Below are positions 37,700 through 48,180 of a stretch of DNA of 64,000 nt, piece after piece. Source of the stretch: Allobrachymonas sp. (lineage in GTDB: Bacteria > Pseudomonadota > Gammaproteobacteria > Burkholderiales > Burkholderiaceae_C); assembly GCA_030529505.1 (NCBI GenBank), contig JAUMWT010000003.1:1-64000 (forward strand), in the 5' to 3' direction. Under the pieces are notes generated by a model. That model was not told where the DNA came from and did no database searches. It saw only the letters and a program-made list of their open reading frames with translations. A program made the position numbers and the translations under genes. Position 1 is the first letter of the stretch, and every line of letters begins with the position of its first letter.

Positions 37700-37918
37700 T
37701 TATTTGGCCCGGAAAACGATACGCGCCTTGCTCAAATCATAAGGCGTCAATTCTACCGTCACCTTGTCGCCAGGCAAGATGCGGATGTAATGCATGCGCA
37801 TTTTCCCGGAGATATGGCCCAAAACCTCGTGGCCATTTTCCAGCTTGACCTTGAATGTTGCATTAGGCAGGTTTTCCAAAACCTCGCCCTGCATCTGAAT
37901 AACGTCATCCTTAGCCAT
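37700..37918 (-). CDS. infA: Translation initiation factor IF-1
   Basis: 72 residues, a single OB-fold: [20 protein letters not shown], then [20 protein letters not shown] and the terminal [12 protein letters not shown]. It binds the 30S A site during initiation. It starts three bases after the secY stop. An infA in the spc operon is usual for Betaproteobacteria, and a second chromosomal copy is common there but not visible here. Confidence 0.96.
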   Translation of the reverse strand: MAKDDVIQMQGEVLENLPNATFKVKLENGHEVLGHISGKMRMHYIRILPGDKVTVELTPYDLSKARIVFRAK

Positions 37919-37921
37919 AGA

Positions 37922-39247
37922 TCACTTGCCCGGCAACTTGAAGTTGGCTTTTTTCATCAGGCTCTCATACTGCTGAGCCATGAGATAGTTTTGAATTTGC
38001 GACATCAGTTCCATGGTCACACCCACAACGATGAGCAGGGAAGTGCCGCCGAAATTGAAAGGAATGGAACTGAAACGCAAGCGCACGAACTCGGGCAGCA
38101 AGCAAACCGCCGTGATGTAAATCGCCCCGACGAAAGTCAGACGCAGCAAAACCTTGTCCAAATAGCGCGCCGTATTTTCACCAGGTCGGATCCCAGGAAC
38201 GAAAGCCCCGCTCTTTTTCAAATTGTCTGCCGTTTCGCGGCTGTTGAACACCAGGCCTGTGTAGAAAAAACAGAAAAACACAATGGCCAGCGCATACAAA
38301 GCGATATAGATCGGCTGCCCGGGCATCAAAGCCGCCGCAATGTCCTTGAGCCAACGCATGCGATCACTGCCAGCAAACCAACTGGCGACCGTAGCCGGCA
38401 TGAGAATGATGGAAGAGGCAAAGATCGGCGGAATCACGCCGGCCATATTGATTTTCAGTGGCAGATGCGAGGCTTGACCGCCATACACCTTGTTCCCCAC
38501 CTGACGCCGGGCATAGTTCACCAAAATCTTGCGCTGCCCGCGCTCGACGAATACCAGGAACACGGTTACCAAAGCCACACTCACCAAAATCAGCAAGGCA
38601 AAGGCCGGATTCATCGCATTATTGCGCACCAAGTCCAGCAGACTGATGACGGCTGTCGGCAAGCCCGAAGCAATCCCTGCAAAAATGATGATCGACGTGC
38701 CGTTGCCGATGCCACGCTCCGTGATCTGCTCGCCGAGCCACATCAGGAACATGGTACCGGTCGTCAGGGTCACAACTGTCATGAATTTGAACAGAAAGCC
38801 CGGCGACAACACCAAGCCGGGCGTTCCCTCCAGCATGGCTGCAATGCCAAACGACTGGAAAACCGCCAGCAAAAGCGCCGCATAGCGCGTGTATTGGCTG
38901 ATTTTCCGCTGCCCCGCCTCACCTTCTTTCTTCAATTGCTCCAGCGTTGGAACCACATAGGTCACCATCTGGATCACAATCGAAGCCGAGATATAGGGCA
39001 TGATGCCCAAGGCAAACACGGAAAAACGCTGCAAGGCCCCGCCAGAGAACATATTGAACAGGTTCAGGATACCGGTCTGGCCCTGATCCTGAAACATTCT
39101 CTGCAATTGCGCCGGATCAATTCCCGGCACCGGGATATGCGCCCCGATGCGAAACACGACCAGAGCCAGCAACAAGAAAAGCAGGCGCCGACGCAGCTCC
39201 GCCATTTTGGGAGCAGAAACGTTTCCGAGACTTGGACTGCTTGCCAC
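37922..39247 (-). CDS. secY: Protein translocase subunit SecY
   Basis: 441 residues with ten membrane helices, the channel of the Sec translocon; partners are SecE and SecG (secG is at 53 kb). Conserved stretches are [15 protein letters not shown] in the first helix region, [20 protein letters not shown] (plug and helix two), [20 protein letters not shown] and [20 protein letters not shown]. Located in its usual place after rplO. Confidence 0.98.
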   Translation of the reverse strand: MASSPSLGNVSAPKMAELRRRLLFLLLALVVFRIGAHIPVPGIDPAQLQRMFQDQGQTGILNLFNMFSGGALQRFSVFALGIMPYISASIVIQMVTYVVPTLEQLKKEGEAGQRKISQYTRYAALLLAVFQSFGIAAMLEGTPGLVLSPGFLFKFMTVVTLTTGTMFLMWLGEQITERGIGNGTSIIIFAGIASGLPTAVISLLDLVRNNAMNPAFALLILVSVALVTVFLVFVERGQRKILVNYARRQVGNKVYGGQASHLPLKINMAGVIPPIFASSIILMPATVASWFAGSDRMRWLKDIAAALMPGQPIYIALYALAIVFFCFFYTGLVFNSRETADNLKKSGAFVPGIRPGENTARYLDKVLLRLTFVGAIYITAVCLLPEFVRLRFSSIPFNFGGTSLLIVVGVTMELMSQIQNYLMAQQYESLMKKANFKLPGK

Positions 39248-39263
39248 GAGAGTGCCTTAACGA

Positions 39264-39695
39264 TTAAGCCACGCTGCCACCGGCCGCTTCAACAGCCGCC
39301 TTGGCACCAGCAGTTACGCCGATACCCGAAAGCTTGACGGCCGACTTGATTTCGCCGCTGTTGATGAGCTTGACGGTTTTGATCATTTGTCCGACCAGAC
39401 CGGCTTGCTTGAGAGCCAGCAGATCCACTTCAGCCAGATTCAGGGCCGCCAATTCAGACAGATTGATTTCAGCTGTATAGCGCAAGGTGCGCGACTTGAA
39501 ACCACGCTTGGGCAGGCGGCGCTGCAAAGGCATTTGACCGCCTTCGAAGCCCACTTTGTGATAGCCACCTGCGCGCGACTTCTGACCTTTATGGCCACGG
39601 CCAGCCGTTTTGCCCAGACCGGAGCCAATGCCCCGGCCCACACGGCGCTTGGCATGTTTGGAGCCCTCTGCAGGCTTGAGCTTATTGAGTTCCAT
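39264..39695 (-). CDS. rplO: 50S ribosomal protein L15
   Basis: 143 residues. The N-terminal glycine/arginine-rich arm [20 protein letters not shown] penetrates the 23S rRNA core; [16 protein letters not shown] follows. The C-terminal globular domain ends in [17 protein letters not shown]. It begins nine bases after rpmD. Confidence 0.97.
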   Translation of the reverse strand: MELNKLKPAEGSKHAKRRVGRGIGSGLGKTAGRGHKGQKSRAGGYHKVGFEGGQMPLQRRLPKRGFKSRTLRYTAEINLSELAALNLAEVDLLALKQAGLVGQMIKTVKLINSGEIKSAVKLSGIGVTAGAKAAVEAAGGSVA

Positions 39696-39704
39696 CTTCA
39701 GACC

Positions 39705-39887
39705 TTACAGAACCTTCACCAGATAGGCGACCTTGTTGATCATGCCGCGCACTGCAGGGGTATCCTCCAGTTCGGCCACGCTATTGAGTTTGCGCAGGCC
39801 CAAGCCGCGAATCGTGTCACGGTGGGACTGCTTGGTGCCGATGGGGCTGCGCACCAACTGCACTTTCAATGTTTGCTTGTTGGACAT
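39705..39887 (-). CDS. rpmD: 50S ribosomal protein L30
   Basis: 60 residues from the ATG at 39887 ([18 protein letters not shown]); an ATG four codons earlier would overlap rps[21 protein letters not shown] and [14 protein letters not shown] complete the family pattern. It starts 11 bases after rpsE. Confidence 0.96.
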   Translation of the reverse strand: MSNKQTLKVQLVRSPIGTKQSHRDTIRGLGLRKLNSVAELEDTPAVRGMINKVAYLVKVL

Positions 39888-39898
39888 GTGTTTCTCCA

Positions 39899-40420
39899 TC
39901 AGGCAGCAAAGATGTCTTCAACACTCTTGCCACGTTTGGCAGCCACTTCCGCAGGAGTGGTCGCATTGCGCAGCGCATCCAGCGTTGCACGAACCATGTT
40001 GTAGGGATTGGAGGAGCCGTGGCTCTTGGCCACCACATCCGTGATTCCCATGACTTCAAAAACCGCACGCATCGGGCCGCCGGCGATGATGCCCGTCCCT
40101 TTGGGAGCCGGCGACATCATGACGCGGGATGCGCCGTGATGACCCGTGACCTGGTGGTGCAAGGTGCCGTTCTTCAGGGAAACCTTCACCATATTGCGAC
40201 GGGCCTCTTCCATGGCTTTTTGCACGGCAGAAGGCACTTCCTTCGACTTGCCCTTGCCCATGCCAACGCCGCCATCGCCATCGCCCACCACGGTCAGGGC
40301 TGCAAAGCTGAGAATGCGACCACCTTTGACCACCTTGGTTACGCGGTTGACGGCGATCATCTTCTCGCGCATGCCGTCGTCGCGGGCGTCATCCTGGGGT
40401 TTAGCTTGTACTCTTGCCAT
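39899..40420 (-). CDS. rpsE: 30S ribosomal protein S5
   Basis: 173 residues from the ATG at 40420 ([20 protein letters not shown]); an ATG four codons upstream (MENK) is possible. The dsRNA-binding fold shows [20 protein letters not shown] and [40 protein letters not shown] lies in the second domain. It functions in decoding fidelity and mRNA unwinding on the 30S. Confidence 0.96.
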   Translation of the reverse strand: MARVQAKPQDDARDDGMREKMIAVNRVTKVVKGGRILSFAALTVVGDGDGGVGMGKGKSKEVPSAVQKAMEEARRNMVKVSLKNGTLHHQVTGHHGASRVMMSPAPKGTGIIAGGPMRAVFEVMGITDVVAKSHGSSNPYNMVRATLDALRNATTPAEVAAKRGKSVEDIFAA

Positions 40421-40436
40421 TTTGTTTTCCATCCAC

Positions 40437-40802
40437 TCAGAATTGCAGGCCTGCTTCGCGGGCAGCTTCGGCCAAGGCCTTCACGCGACCGTGATAGGCA
40501 TAACCTGCACGGTCAAAAGCCACCTTCTCGACGCCAGCAGCCTTGGCCTTTTCAGCGATGCGCTTGCCAATGATGGCTGCGGCAGAGACGTTGCCGCCTT
40601 TGCCCGCCGCACCCAACTCCTTGCGCACGTCGGCCTCGTTGGTAGAGGCCGAAGCCAGCACCTTGCTGCCACAGGCAGAAATCAGGGCAGCGTACATGTG
40701 CAGATTGGTGCGGTTGACCGACAAACGCGGAACGCCTTGGGCCCGAATGCGGATCCGGGTTTGGCGCGCACGACGCAAACGTTGTTCTTTCTTGCTCAAC
40801 AT
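40437..40802 (-). CDS. rplR: 50S ribosomal protein L18
   Basis: 121 residues. A basic N-terminus ([20 protein letters not shown]) followed by [12 protein letters not shown] and the C-terminal [20 protein letters not shown]. It binds 5S rRNA with L5. It starts 11 bases after rplF. Confidence 0.97.
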   Translation of the reverse strand: MLSKKEQRLRRARQTRIRIRAQGVPRLSVNRTNLHMYAALISACGSKVLASASTNEADVRKELGAAGKGGNVSAAAIIGKRIAEKAKAAGVEKVAFDRAGYAYHGRVKALAEAAREAGLQF

Positions 40803-40813
40803 GACAACGCTCC

Positions 40814-41347
40814 TTATTTCTTCTTGGTCTCTTTGATGATGACGCGCTCATCCGCGTAGCGAATGCCCTTGCCTTTGTAAGGCTCTGGCGGACGCAGGGC
40901 GCGAATCTCGGCCGCAACCTGCCCCACACGCTGACGATCAGCCCCTTTGAGCACAATCTCGGTCGGGCTGGGCGTAGCCACCGTCACGCCTTCGGGCATC
41001 TCTTTATTCACAGGATGCGAGAAGCCAATCGAAAGGTTCAGGTTCTTGCCTTGCGCAGCGGCCTTGAAACCCACGCCGACAAGCGACAATTTTTTCTCGA
41101 AGCCTTGGCTCACGCCAACGACCATGTTATTGACGAGTTGACGCATCGTGCCGGACATGGCATTAGCCTCGCGGCTTTCGTCGGCGGGCGAGCAAGTGAT
41201 CTTGCCGTCCTTGCTTTCGATTTGCACGGAGCGGTGACGCGGCAAAGACATATTGCCGCCAGCACCCTTGACCTTGACGACGTCGTTATCAATAACGACT
41301 TCAACCCCTTGCGGGATGACGATAGGAAGCTTACCTACACGGGACAT
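40814..41347 (-). CDS. rplF: 50S ribosomal protein L6
   Basis: 177 residues from the ATG at 41347 ([20 protein letters not shown]); upstream in-frame codons are in the rpsH spacer. The duplicated domain ends in [20 protein letters not shown], the family signature. It lies near the sarcin-ricin loop. AGGAGAAAAGAAC provides the ribosome-binding site. Confidence 0.97.
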   Translation of the reverse strand: MSRVGKLPIVIPQGVEVVIDNDVVKVKGAGGNMSLPRHRSVQIESKDGKITCSPADESREANAMSGTMRQLVNNMVVGVSQGFEKKLSLVGVGFKAAAQGKNLNLSIGFSHPVNKEMPEGVTVATPSPTEIVLKGADRQRVGQVAAEIRALRPPEPYKGKGIRYADERVIIKETKKK

Positions 41348-41369
41348 GTTCTTTTCTCCTCGCTGCGGG

Positions 41370-41765
41370 TCAAGCCACGTAACACAGCACTTCGCCGCCA
41401 ACACCGGCAGCGCGCGCCTTGCGATCCGTCATCACGCCCTTGGGCGTTGTGACGATGGCAATGCCCAGGCCATTCATGACCTGCGGCAGCACCTTGCTGC
41501 CCTTGTAGACGCGCAGACCCGGGCGGCTGACACGCTCAATGCGCTCAATTACCGGACGGCCGGCGTAGTATTTGAGGGCGATATCCAGCACGGACTTGCC
41601 GTCTTCCGTTGTCAGACGGAAGTCGTCGATATAGCCTTCATCCTTCAAAACCTGAACAATAGCCGCCTTGACTTTGGATGCAGGAACGCTGACGCTGGCT
41701 TTGTTCACCAGCTGCGCGTTACGGATGCGAGTCAGCAGATCGGCAATGGGATCACTCATGCTCAT
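41370..41765 (-). CDS. rpsH: 30S ribosomal protein S8
   Basis: 131 residues. [20 protein letters not shown] at the start; I chose the first ATG because AGGAG sits eight bases upstream, while the ATG two codons later is too far. The C-terminal [20 protein letters not shown] and GGEVLCYVA match uS8, which binds 16S rRNA helix 21 and in E. coli autoregulates the spc operon. Confidence 0.97.
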   Translation of the reverse strand: MSMSDPIADLLTRIRNAQLVNKASVSVPASKVKAAIVQVLKDEGYIDDFRLTTEDGKSVLDIALKYYAGRPVIERIERVSRPGLRVYKGSKVLPQVMNGLGIAIVTTPKGVMTDRKARAAGVGGEVLCYVA

Positions 41766-41783
41766 CTTGTATTCTCCTGCCGA

Positions 41784-42089
41784 TTACCAGCTGGCCTTGG
41801 TGACACCAGGGATGCCACCGGCAAAGGCGATTTCACGCACCTTCGCACGACCCAAACCGAATTGACGGAAAGTGCCACGCGGGCGACCGGTCAGTTCACA
41901 ACGCTTGCGCTGACGCGTCGGATTGGCATTGCGCGGCAATTTCTGCAAGGCCAAACGGGCCGCATCACGCTCTTCCAAGCTCTTGTTGACGTCATTGGCA
42001 ATGGCCTTGAGCTCGGCATGCTTTTTCGCAAACTTGGCAACGAGCCGTTCGCGCTTGAGCTCACGCTGAATAAGTGCAACTTTAGCCAC
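41784..42089 (-). CDS. rpsN: 30S ribosomal protein S14 (zinc-free type)
   Basis: 101 residues, the long C-minus form lacking the CxxC zinc pairs. [20 protein letters not shown] and [20 protein letters not shown], ending [11 protein letters not shown], are typical. It assembles into the 30S head. Nine bases separate the stop of rplE and its start. Confidence 0.97.
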   Translation of the reverse strand: MAKVALIQRELKRERLVAKFAKKHAELKAIANDVNKSLEERDAARLALQKLPRNANPTRQRKRCELTGRPRGTFRQFGLGRAKVREIAFAGGIPGVTKASW

Positions 42090-42097
42090 AGAGCACC

Positions 42098-42643
42098 TCA
42101 GTTCTTAAAGGGAAAACGGAAACCAGAGAGCAAAGCCTTGCACTCCTCGTCGGTTTTGGCTGTTGTGGTGATGCTGATGTTCAGACCACGCAGCGCATCC
42201 ACCTTGTCGTATTCGATTTCCGGGAAAATGATCTGCTCTTTGACGCCGATGTTGTAGTTGCCGCGACCATCGAAAGAGCGACCGGAAACACCACGGAAAT
42301 CGCGCACGCGAGGCAGAGCGATCGTCACGAAGCGATCCAGGAATTCATACATCTGAGCGCCGCGCAGCGTCACCATGCAGCCCAAGGGCTGACCTTCACG
42401 CAGTTTGAAGCCAGCAATGGCTTTGCGCGCTTTGGTGACAACCGGCTTTTGACCCGCAATCTTGGTCAAATCCGCCACGGCGTTTTCCATCACTTTTTTA
42501 TCAGCAACAGCTTCGCCCACACCCATATTGAGCGTGATCTTGGTCAGACGCGGCACCTGCATTGGCGACTTGTAGCCGAACTGCTTCGTCAGCTCAGGCA
42601 CCACTTTTTCACGGTAATGTTTTTGCAAACGCGCCATGCTCAT
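42098..42643 (-). CDS. rplE: 50S ribosomal protein L5
   Basis: 181 residues. Begins [20 protein letters not shown], with an ATG overlapping the rplX stop (ATGA), so translation is probably coupled; AAGG lies just upstream. [32 protein letters not shown] and [20 protein letters not shown] are family signatures. It binds 5S rRNA and contacts P-site tRNA. Confidence 0.97.
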   Translation of the reverse strand: MSMARLQKHYREKVVPELTKQFGYKSPMQVPRLTKITLNMGVGEAVADKKVMENAVADLTKIAGQKPVVTKARKAIAGFKLREGQPLGCMVTLRGAQMYEFLDRFVTIALPRVRDFRGVSGRSFDGRGNYNIGVKEQIIFPEIEYDKVDALRGLNISITTTAKTDEECKALLSGFRFPFKN

Positions 42644-42960
42644 GCCACCTTGATTTCTTCGCCGCTGGATTTGTAGACACGCACGCGCTTGCCTGTTTCC
42701 AGCGTTTTGATACCCACACGGTCAGCCTTGCCGGTAGCCGCATTGAAAATAGCCACATTGGACTGATGAATCGGCATGGCCTTATCCACAATGCCACCCT
42801 CAATTCCCGCCATGGGATTGGGCTTGACATGCTTCTTCACCATATTGATGCCATCAATCACCAAGTAGGAGTCACACTTGCGCTGAGTGACCGTGCCACG
42901 CTTGCCTTTGTCGCGACCGGCGATGACAATCACCTGATCGCCTTTACGGATCTTGTTCAT
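42640..42960 (-). CDS. rplX: 50S ribosomal protein L24
   Basis: 106 residues. The KOW motif is visible as [20 protein letters not shown] near the N-terminus, then [20 protein letters not shown]. It initiates 50S assembly by binding the 5' region of 23S rRNA. It starts 11 bases after rplN. Confidence 0.97.
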   Translation of the reverse strand: MNKIRKGDQVIVIAGRDKGKRGTVTQRKCDSYLVIDGINMVKKHVKPNPMAGIEGGIVDKAMPIHQSNVAIFNAATGKADRVGIKTLETGKRVRVYKSSGEEIKVA

Positions 42961-42971
42961 GCCAACACTCC

Positions 42972-43340
42972 TTACAACACTTCAGGCGCCAGCGACACGA
43001 TCTTCATGAAACGCTCGGTACGCAGTTCACGCGTTACCGGGCCGAAGATGCGTGTACCGATCGGCTCCAGCTTGCTGTTCAGCAAAACAGCCGCATTGCC
43101 ATCGAACTTGATCAAGGAGCCATCGCCACGACGAATGCCCTTGGCCGTACGCACGACCACGGCGCTGTAGATTTCGCCTTTTTTGACGCGCCCGCGCGGA
43201 GCAGCCTCTTTGACGCTAACTTTGATGATGTCGCCCACATTGGCATAACGGCGCTTGGAACCACCCAGCACCTTGATGCACAGCACGGACTTGGCGCCCG
43301 TGTTGTCGGCAACCTCTAGACGAGATTCTGTTTGGATCAT
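42972..43340 (-). CDS. rplN: 50S ribosomal protein L14
   Basis: 122 residues from the ATG at 43340 ([20 protein letters not shown]); a longer frame upstream is not family-like. [20 protein letters not shown] and [10 protein letters not shown] complete the uL14 pattern. This is the promoter-proximal gene of the run in this window: rpsQ, the usual upstream neighbour, is not present, and a 769-base spacer follows instead. Confidence 0.97.
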   Translation of the reverse strand: MIQTESRLEVADNTGAKSVLCIKVLGGSKRRYANVGDIIKVSVKEAAPRGRVKKGEIYSAVVVRTAKGIRRGDGSLIKFDGNAAVLLNSKLEPIGTRIFGPVTRELRTERFMKIVSLAPEVL

Positions 43341-44109
43341 TTGTAGTTTCCCAACTTGAATTCGCAAACGCCACAAGCACACACCGCTCATGACCTCACA
43401 AACCAGTCTTGGGCCCGTCATGCAGCCGCAAACCATTTGCGACCCATGTTTGGGCAGAAGGTCTCACCCCGAATTGAGGCGAAGCGACGATTATGCACCG
43501 ATTTATGCTTTCGCGCAAGCGCCAAGCGTACTTTTTGCAAAAATTTGATCGAAATACCCACTGGCACGGTCTCTGCAGCCGCTGCGCTATTCAAAAACTT
43601 CAGCAAAGATGCAAAAAAACAACGCGTCGATCGCAGCATGCTTGCTGGCGTCCAGGCCTCGCACGGCACCCGCACAAACGATCATCTCTCCAAACTCTCG
43701 ACCGCCAGCGACCCAACAGATACAAGCCTTTGCGTTTGCCCAGGCACTCACCTGTTCGTGTGCTCAACACGGGGCGCCCGGATCTGAAGAAGGATGGCTT
43801 TAGAAGCTGTTCCCAAACCTCCACGCGAAGCGATTGGATGGAGGAGGGGATGGTGCAAGGAGCAAACCGCCCGCGCCACGACTCTTCAGCCTGTGGCCGC
43901 AAAGAGATCGCGAACACGCTCATCGGCAAGCCTTGCCTGTTGCGGCCTTCAAGCGCCCACGGCCTGAGTCATAATCACCGTCTTTCGTTCTGCCGCGCGG
44001 AATGGTCATACTTTCGGTTTCAATACCAAAAACCGCCGTTTGCGCCTTTTCCATCCGATGCGGCATCGACCTAAGCCATCTTTCCCTCCATTGCCCAAGG
44101 AGTTTCTCC
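43341..44109. other. Divergent spacer upstream of rplN and exbB
   Basis: 769 bases containing the degenerate repeat copy at 43801-43921. The rest should hold the promoter of the 18-gene ribosomal run and of exbBD. No rpsQ or rpmC remnant and no other gene is recognisable. Confidence 0.5.
43801..43921 (+). repeat. Dispersed MITE-like repeat, copy 4 (shortened, degenerate)
   Basis: About 121 bases. Starts TAGAAGCTGTTCCCAAACCTC followed by CACGCGAAGCGATTGGATGG; an internal portion seems deleted before GCAAACCGCCCGCG; ends GATCGCGAACACGCTC. Only the ends and two internal blocks match the other copies. Confidence 0.55.
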
Positions 44110-44739
44110 GTGTCCGTGCTTACCATCCTTCGTGATGCTGGCTGGCCCGTCTGGCCGCTGATTCTGGCCTCCATGGCGGCGCTGGCGCTGATCATCGAAC
44201 GCTTCATCAGCCTGCAATCCGCCCGCGTCACGCCTCCCCAATTGCTGGAAGAAGCCATGAAAGCCAGCCAATCGGGCGTGCCCAGCGCCGAGGTGGTGAA
44301 TCAGCTCGAACAAAGCTCCGTTCTCGGCGCGGTGCTGGCGACGGGCTTGCGCGCAGTCAAAAGCAACCCCGGCATCAACGCCGACGATTTGCGCGCCACG
44401 CTTGAAGGCGCAGGCCGCACGGCCGCGCACCAACTGGATCGCTACCTGGCTGCCCTGGCAACGATCGCATCGGTTTCGCCGCTGATGGGGCTGCTGGGCA
44501 CCATCGTGGGCATGATCGAGATGTTCAGCGCGCAAAGCACGGGCACGCCCGCCAGCCCGGCCAACATCGCTCACGGTATTTCGGTGGCGCTCTACACCAC
44601 GGCTATCGGCCTGATGATCGCCATTCCCACCCTGCTGTTCTGGCGCTATTTCCGCGGCCGGGTCGATGCCTATCTGCTGAAGATGGAAGTCGATAGCGAA
44701 CGCTTTTTGCGCCACTTGCTCAGCATTCGCAAGAAGTAA
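44110..44739 (+). CDS. exbB: ExbB/TolQ/MotA-family proton channel protein
   Basis: 209 residues from a GTG at 44110, chosen because AAGGAG lies seven bases upstream and the first membrane helix (WPVWPLILASMAALALIIER) follows at once. Three membrane segments in total, with SPLMGLLGTIVGMIEMFSA and ISVALYTTAIGLMIAIPTLL characteristic of the ExbB core. With ExbD it forms the proton-driven motor that energises TonB (or TolA for TolQR). exbD follows 39 bases later. No tonB is adjacent, so the TonB or Tol partner is elsewhere. It is upstream of the lpxK cluster. Confidence 0.88.
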   Translation: MSVLTILRDAGWPVWPLILASMAALALIIERFISLQSARVTPPQLLEEAMKASQSGVPSAEVVNQLEQSSVLGAVLATGLRAVKSNPGINADDLRATLEGAGRTAAHQLDRYLAALATIASVSPLMGLLGTIVGMIEMFSAQSTGTPASPANIAHGISVALYTTAIGLMIAIPTLLFWRYFRGRVDAYLLKMEVDSERFLRHLLSIRKK

Positions 44740-44778
44740 ACAGGCTTGCCCCTCCTGCGCCACAACAGGGTGACCACC

Positions 44779-45189
44779 ATGCAATTCAAGCGACGCCGAT
44801 CCGACGAGCCGGAAGTCAACATCATTCCTCTGATTGATGTGCTGATGGCGATTCTGATCTTTCTGATGCTGACCACCACCTTCCACAAATTCACCGAACT
44901 GCAACTGCAATTGCCCACGGCCAATGCAGAAGCTGCGCGTGACTACCCCAAAGAAGTCGTCGTGGCCATCTCCAGCGAGGGGCGCTACGCCGTCAACAAG
45001 CAGCCGCTCGACACCCACTCGACCGACGACTTGACCGAGGCGTTGCGCGCACTCGGCCCATCGCCCGAAACGGTGCTCATCATCAGCGCAGACGCAGCCA
45101 CGCCGCATCAGGCCGTGGTGAGCGCCATCGAAGCCGCCCGCCGCATGGGCATGCAAAAAGTCACCTTCGCCACACGCAAGGCGGAATAA
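44779..45189 (+). CDS. exbD: ExbD/TolR-family biopolymer transport protein
   Basis: 136 residues from the ATG at 44779 (MQFKRRRSDEPEVNIIPLID). The single membrane helix carries the essential aspartate in NIIPLIDVLMAILIFLML, as in ExbD D25. The periplasmic domain continues with LPTANAEAARDYPKEVVVAI and VLIISADAATPHQAVVSAIE. It pairs with ExbB, and a strong terminator follows. Confidence 0.9.
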   Translation: MQFKRRRSDEPEVNIIPLIDVLMAILIFLMLTTTFHKFTELQLQLPTANAEAARDYPKEVVVAISSEGRYAVNKQPLDTHSTDDLTEALRALGPSPETVLIISADAATPHQAVVSAIEAARRMGMQKVTFATRKAE

Positions 45190-45258
45190 GCGCGCAACGC
45201 CGTTCGCCAGGTGCGCCAACAATAAAAGCACCCGGCGCCGCTATTCAGCATTCACCCA

Positions 45259-45284
45259 AGGCGGCCCCAAAGGCCGCTTTTTTA
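45259..45284 (+). terminator. Rho-independent terminator after exbD
   Basis: GCGGCC, a CCAAA loop, GGCCGC and TTTTTT at 45261-45283, about 70 bases after the exbD stop. The remaining spacer up to lpxK (45285-45506) shows no gene. Confidence 0.9.
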
Positions 45285-45506
45285 TTGCATGAGCCGTTTG
45301 CAGCGATGCAGCGGCCTGTACACAGGGCGCAGGGCGCGCTTCCTATCCAGGCTGCCCCGCGCTCACTGGCCTGCCATGCTGCCCGGCCATCTCCTCCTAT
45401 TCACGCTGCACGCTGGCGCACGGCCTGTTTCAAACGGCTGCGCCAACGGAGCGATACCTGTTTTTGATCTTTTTGATCTACCGACTCAGCAGCCCATAAT
45501 CACGCC

Positions 45507-46637
45507 ATGTTTGCTTTGCGTGCTTTTTTGCATCAAGCCCTGCCCGCCGTCTGGCAACGGCGCGGTTGGGCCGCGCGCCTGCTGTGGCCGCTCTCGCGCC
45601 TGTATGCATGGGGCTGGCGCAGGCATCAGCGCCAAGCGGCACAAGCGCCCGCGCCCCGGCTGCCCGTACCCGTTTTGGTGATCGGCAATGTGATTGCAGG
45701 TGGCGCAGGCAAAACCCCTACCTGCATCGCCGTGGTGCAGCACTTTCAGCGGCAGGGCCTGCGTGTGGGCGTGCTTTCGCGCGGCTACGGGCGTCAAGCC
45801 ACCGCACCCGCCTGTCTTGAAGTGGATGGCAGCACGCCGGCCGAGCACGCAGGCGACGAGCCGCTGCTGATTCACCGCCACACCGGCGCGCCCGTGGTGG
45901 TGTGCGCCCAGCGCCTGCAAGGCGCGCGGCAGTTGCTGCAATGGCACCCAGACACACAGTTGCTGGTCTGCGACGACGGCCTGCAACACCTGGCCCTGCC
46001 TCGCGATGGCGAAATCTGCGTGATGGACGAGCGCGGCATCGGCAACGGCTGGCTGCTGCCGGCCGGCCCGCTGCGCGAGCCCTGGCCGCGCCGCAGCACG
46101 ATCTTGCTGCAAATCGCCTCCCCGTACACGGCACCAGCCGATACCAGCCAACGCACGCCTGCCACTTTGCCCATTCCACCCGGGCAGGCGGCCTGCCACG
46201 CCCGACGCAGCTTGGCTGAACATGCCTTGCGTGCAGACGGGCAACGGCATGCGCTGGCCGACTGGGCGCAGGCAGGCCAAGCCGTGACGGCGCTGGCAGG
46301 CATTGCCCAACCCGAGCGCTTTTTCAGCATGCTGCGCGCCGCAGGCCTGCAAGTGGCCAGCAGCGCCGCCCTGCCCGACCACGCCAGCAGCGCCGAGCTG
46401 CTGCAACACGCCCAGTGCCTGCTGGCACAGGGCCTGCCCGTGCTCTGCACGGAAAAAGACGCCGTCAAGCTCTGGCCGCATTTGTCGCAGCGGCCACAAG
46501 CGCCACAGTCGCCGCAACTGTGGGCCGTGCCGCTGGCGCTGCAGGCCGAGCCCGCCTTTTTCACTGCGCTGAACGATTGGTGGCAAGCGCAGCAAACCCT
46601 GCGCCATATCACCGCCAACAAAGAGCGCCCCTCGTAG
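45507..46637 (+). CDS. lpxK: Tetraacyldisaccharide 4'-kinase
   Basis: Phosphorylates the 4' position of lipid IV-A precursor in lipid A synthesis at the inner membrane. 376 residues, slightly longer than the ~330 norm. An N-terminal hydrophobic/amphipathic helix leads to the Walker [21 protein letters not shown], then [27 protein letters not shown] and [30 protein letters not shown] lies near the C-terminus. It is followed at 142 bases by trm112 and then kdsB, a cluster shared by many Proteobacteria. Confidence 0.95.
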   Translation: MFALRAFLHQALPAVWQRRGWAARLLWPLSRLYAWGWRRHQRQAAQAPAPRLPVPVLVIGNVIAGGAGKTPTCIAVVQHFQRQGLRVGVLSRGYGRQATAPACLEVDGSTPAEHAGDEPLLIHRHTGAPVVVCAQRLQGARQLLQWHPDTQLLVCDDGLQHLALPRDGEICVMDERGIGNGWLLPAGPLREPWPRRSTILLQIASPYTAPADTSQRTPATLPIPPGQAACHARRSLAEHALRADGQRHALADWAQAGQAVTALAGIAQPERFFSMLRAAGLQVASSAALPDHASSAELLQHAQCLLAQGLPVLCTEKDAVKLWPHLSQRPQAPQSPQLWAVPLALQAEPAFFTALNDWWQAQQTLRHITANKERPS

Positions 46638-46779
46638 AATGAAGCGCGCCGCGCATGCTGCCAAAGCAACAAACGAAGAAGCAAACGCCGCCCATCCTGG
46701 CCCCAACGTCTGCCCCCTTCACGTCTCGTTTCACACCTCATTTCACGCCCCTTTGAACCCTCATCAGAGCTTGCCCGCC

Positions 46780-46989
46780 ATGGACACCAAACTGCTTGAA
46801 TTGCTGGTCTGCCCCGTCACCAAAGGCCCGCTGGACTTCGACCGCGAGAAAAACGAACTCATCAGCCGCGCCGCCCGCCTGGCCTACCCCATCCGCGACG
46901 GCATCCCCATCATGCTCGAAGGCGAGGCGCGCACCCTCACGCCCGAGGAAATCGAGCAACTGCCGGCTCGCACGCCGGTGACCGGCTGA
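46780..46989 (+). CDS. Trm112-family small protein (YcaR-like)
   Basis: 69 residues from the ATG at 46780 ([20 protein letters not shown]); upstream in-frame codons come from the lpxK spacer. The [14 protein letters not shown] and [17 protein letters not shown] motifs define the family. Usually two cysteine pairs bind zinc; here only one cysteine is seen, as in YcaR. Trm112 proteins activate methyltransferases in eukaryotes and some bacteria. The bacterial lpxK-kdsB copy has no settled role. Confidence 0.9.
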   Translation: MDTKLLELLVCPVTKGPLDFDREKNELISRAARLAYPIRDGIPIMLEGEARTLTPEEIEQLPARTPVTG

Positions 46990-46994
46990 GCAAC

Positions 46995-47321
46995 ATGGCC
47001 TGCTCAGCGCCCAACGACACGGTCGATGCGGGCTTTTATGACCGGGCAGATGCCCATATCGAGCTGTCCAATACGCAGATCACGCCATCAGCCGGCATCG
47101 GCAAAGTCAGTGCGTCCATGCTGTACGCTGCGGCGCGCTTCAATGCCTTCGTGAGCGCCAGCGGGTTTGCCTCGTCCCAAGAGATGGCCGCAGCCCGGCA
47201 AGAAACATTGGACTACTTCTGCCACCAATACCGCGCCATGCTCGCCGAGCACCTGGACGACTACATCAGCCGTTTTGATGACTACATGGTCCCCGGCAGC
47301 CAGCCTGCCCACGAACCATGA
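46995..47321 (+). CDS. DUF3144-family protein
   Basis: 108 residues starting five bases after the Trm112 stop. [15 protein letters not shown] and [20 protein letters not shown] are what I recall of DUF3144 proteins, which are small soluble proteins of unknown function, common in Proteobacteria. [20 protein letters not shown] and RFDDYM form a helical C-terminus. It is inserted between trm112 and kdsB and is likely in the same operon, but nothing connects it to lipid A. Confidence 0.75.
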   Translation: MACSAPNDTVDAGFYDRADAHIELSNTQITPSAGIGKVSASMLYAAARFNAFVSASGFASSQEMAAARQETLDYFCHQYRAMLAEHLDDYISRFDDYMVPGSQPAHEP

Positions 47322-47418
47322 ACGCCTGACAAGGCCATCCCCGCAGCCGCTGCGCGGCAGGCCCGTTGACATCGACCCCGCGCCCGGCGCGTTTGTCATC
47401 CATTCACCGCTTCAGACC

Positions 47419-48180
47419 ATGTTCACCATCCTCATCCCTGCGCGGCTGCACAGCACCCGCCTGCCCGAAAAGCCCCTGGCTGACATCGCTGGCGCACCCA
47501 TGATCGTGCGCGTGGCCCAACGCGTGCAGCAGGCCGATGCCGCACACGCTGCCGCGCGTGTGGTGGTGGCCGCCGATCACGAACGCATCGTGCAGGCCTG
47601 CAAGCGCTTCGGGGTAGAAGCCATTCTCACCAGCGCCCATCACGCCAGCGGCAGCGACCGGCTGGCGCAAGCCTGCGAACTGCTGCAGCTGCCGGATGAG
47701 GCCATCGTCGTCAACGTGCAGGGTGACGAACCCTTGATCGACCCTGCCCTGCCCGCCGCCGTGGCGCAACAACTGGCCTGCACGCCCAGTGCCGACATGG
47801 CCACTGCCGCCCACCCCTTGCGCACGGCAGAAGAGTGGGCCAACCCCAACATCGTGAAAGTGGTGTGCAATGCGCAGCAGCTGGCGCTGTACTTCAGCCG
47901 CGCGCCCATTCCCTGCTGGCGCGATGCCCCAGCGGATGCCCGACCCGATGCCAGCCCGGCCGCGCCGCTGCGCCACATCGGCGTCTACGCTTATCGCGTG
48001 GCTTTTCTCAAACGCTTTCCGCAACTGCCGCAAGCCCCGCTGGAGCAGGCCGAATCGCTGGAGCAACTGCGCGCCCTGTGGCATGGCCACGCCATTGCCG
48101 TGCACATCACGCCGCATGCGCCGGGGCGCGGCGTGGACACCCCCGAAGACCTGGCGGCCGTGCGTGCCGAGTTTGCCTAG
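47419..48180 (+). CDS. kdsB: 3-deoxy-manno-octulosonate cytidylyltransferase
   Basis: Activates Kdo as CMP-Kdo for attachment to lipid A. 253 residues from the ATG at 47419 ([20 protein letters not shown]), the conserved N-terminal CTP-binding loop. [70 protein letters not shown] and [15 protein letters not shown] follow. Together with lpxK it makes this a lipopolysaccharide cluster. Confidence 0.96.
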   Translation: MFTILIPARLHSTRLPEKPLADIAGAPMIVRVAQRVQQADAAHAAARVVVAADHERIVQACKRFGVEAILTSAHHASGSDRLAQACELLQLPDEAIVVNVQGDEPLIDPALPAAVAQQLACTPSADMATAAHPLRTAEEWANPNIVKVVCNAQQLALYFSRAPIPCWRDAPADARPDASPAAPLRHIGVYAYRVAFLKRFPQLPQAPLEQAESLEQLRALWHGHAIAVHITPHAPGRGVDTPEDLAAVRAEFA

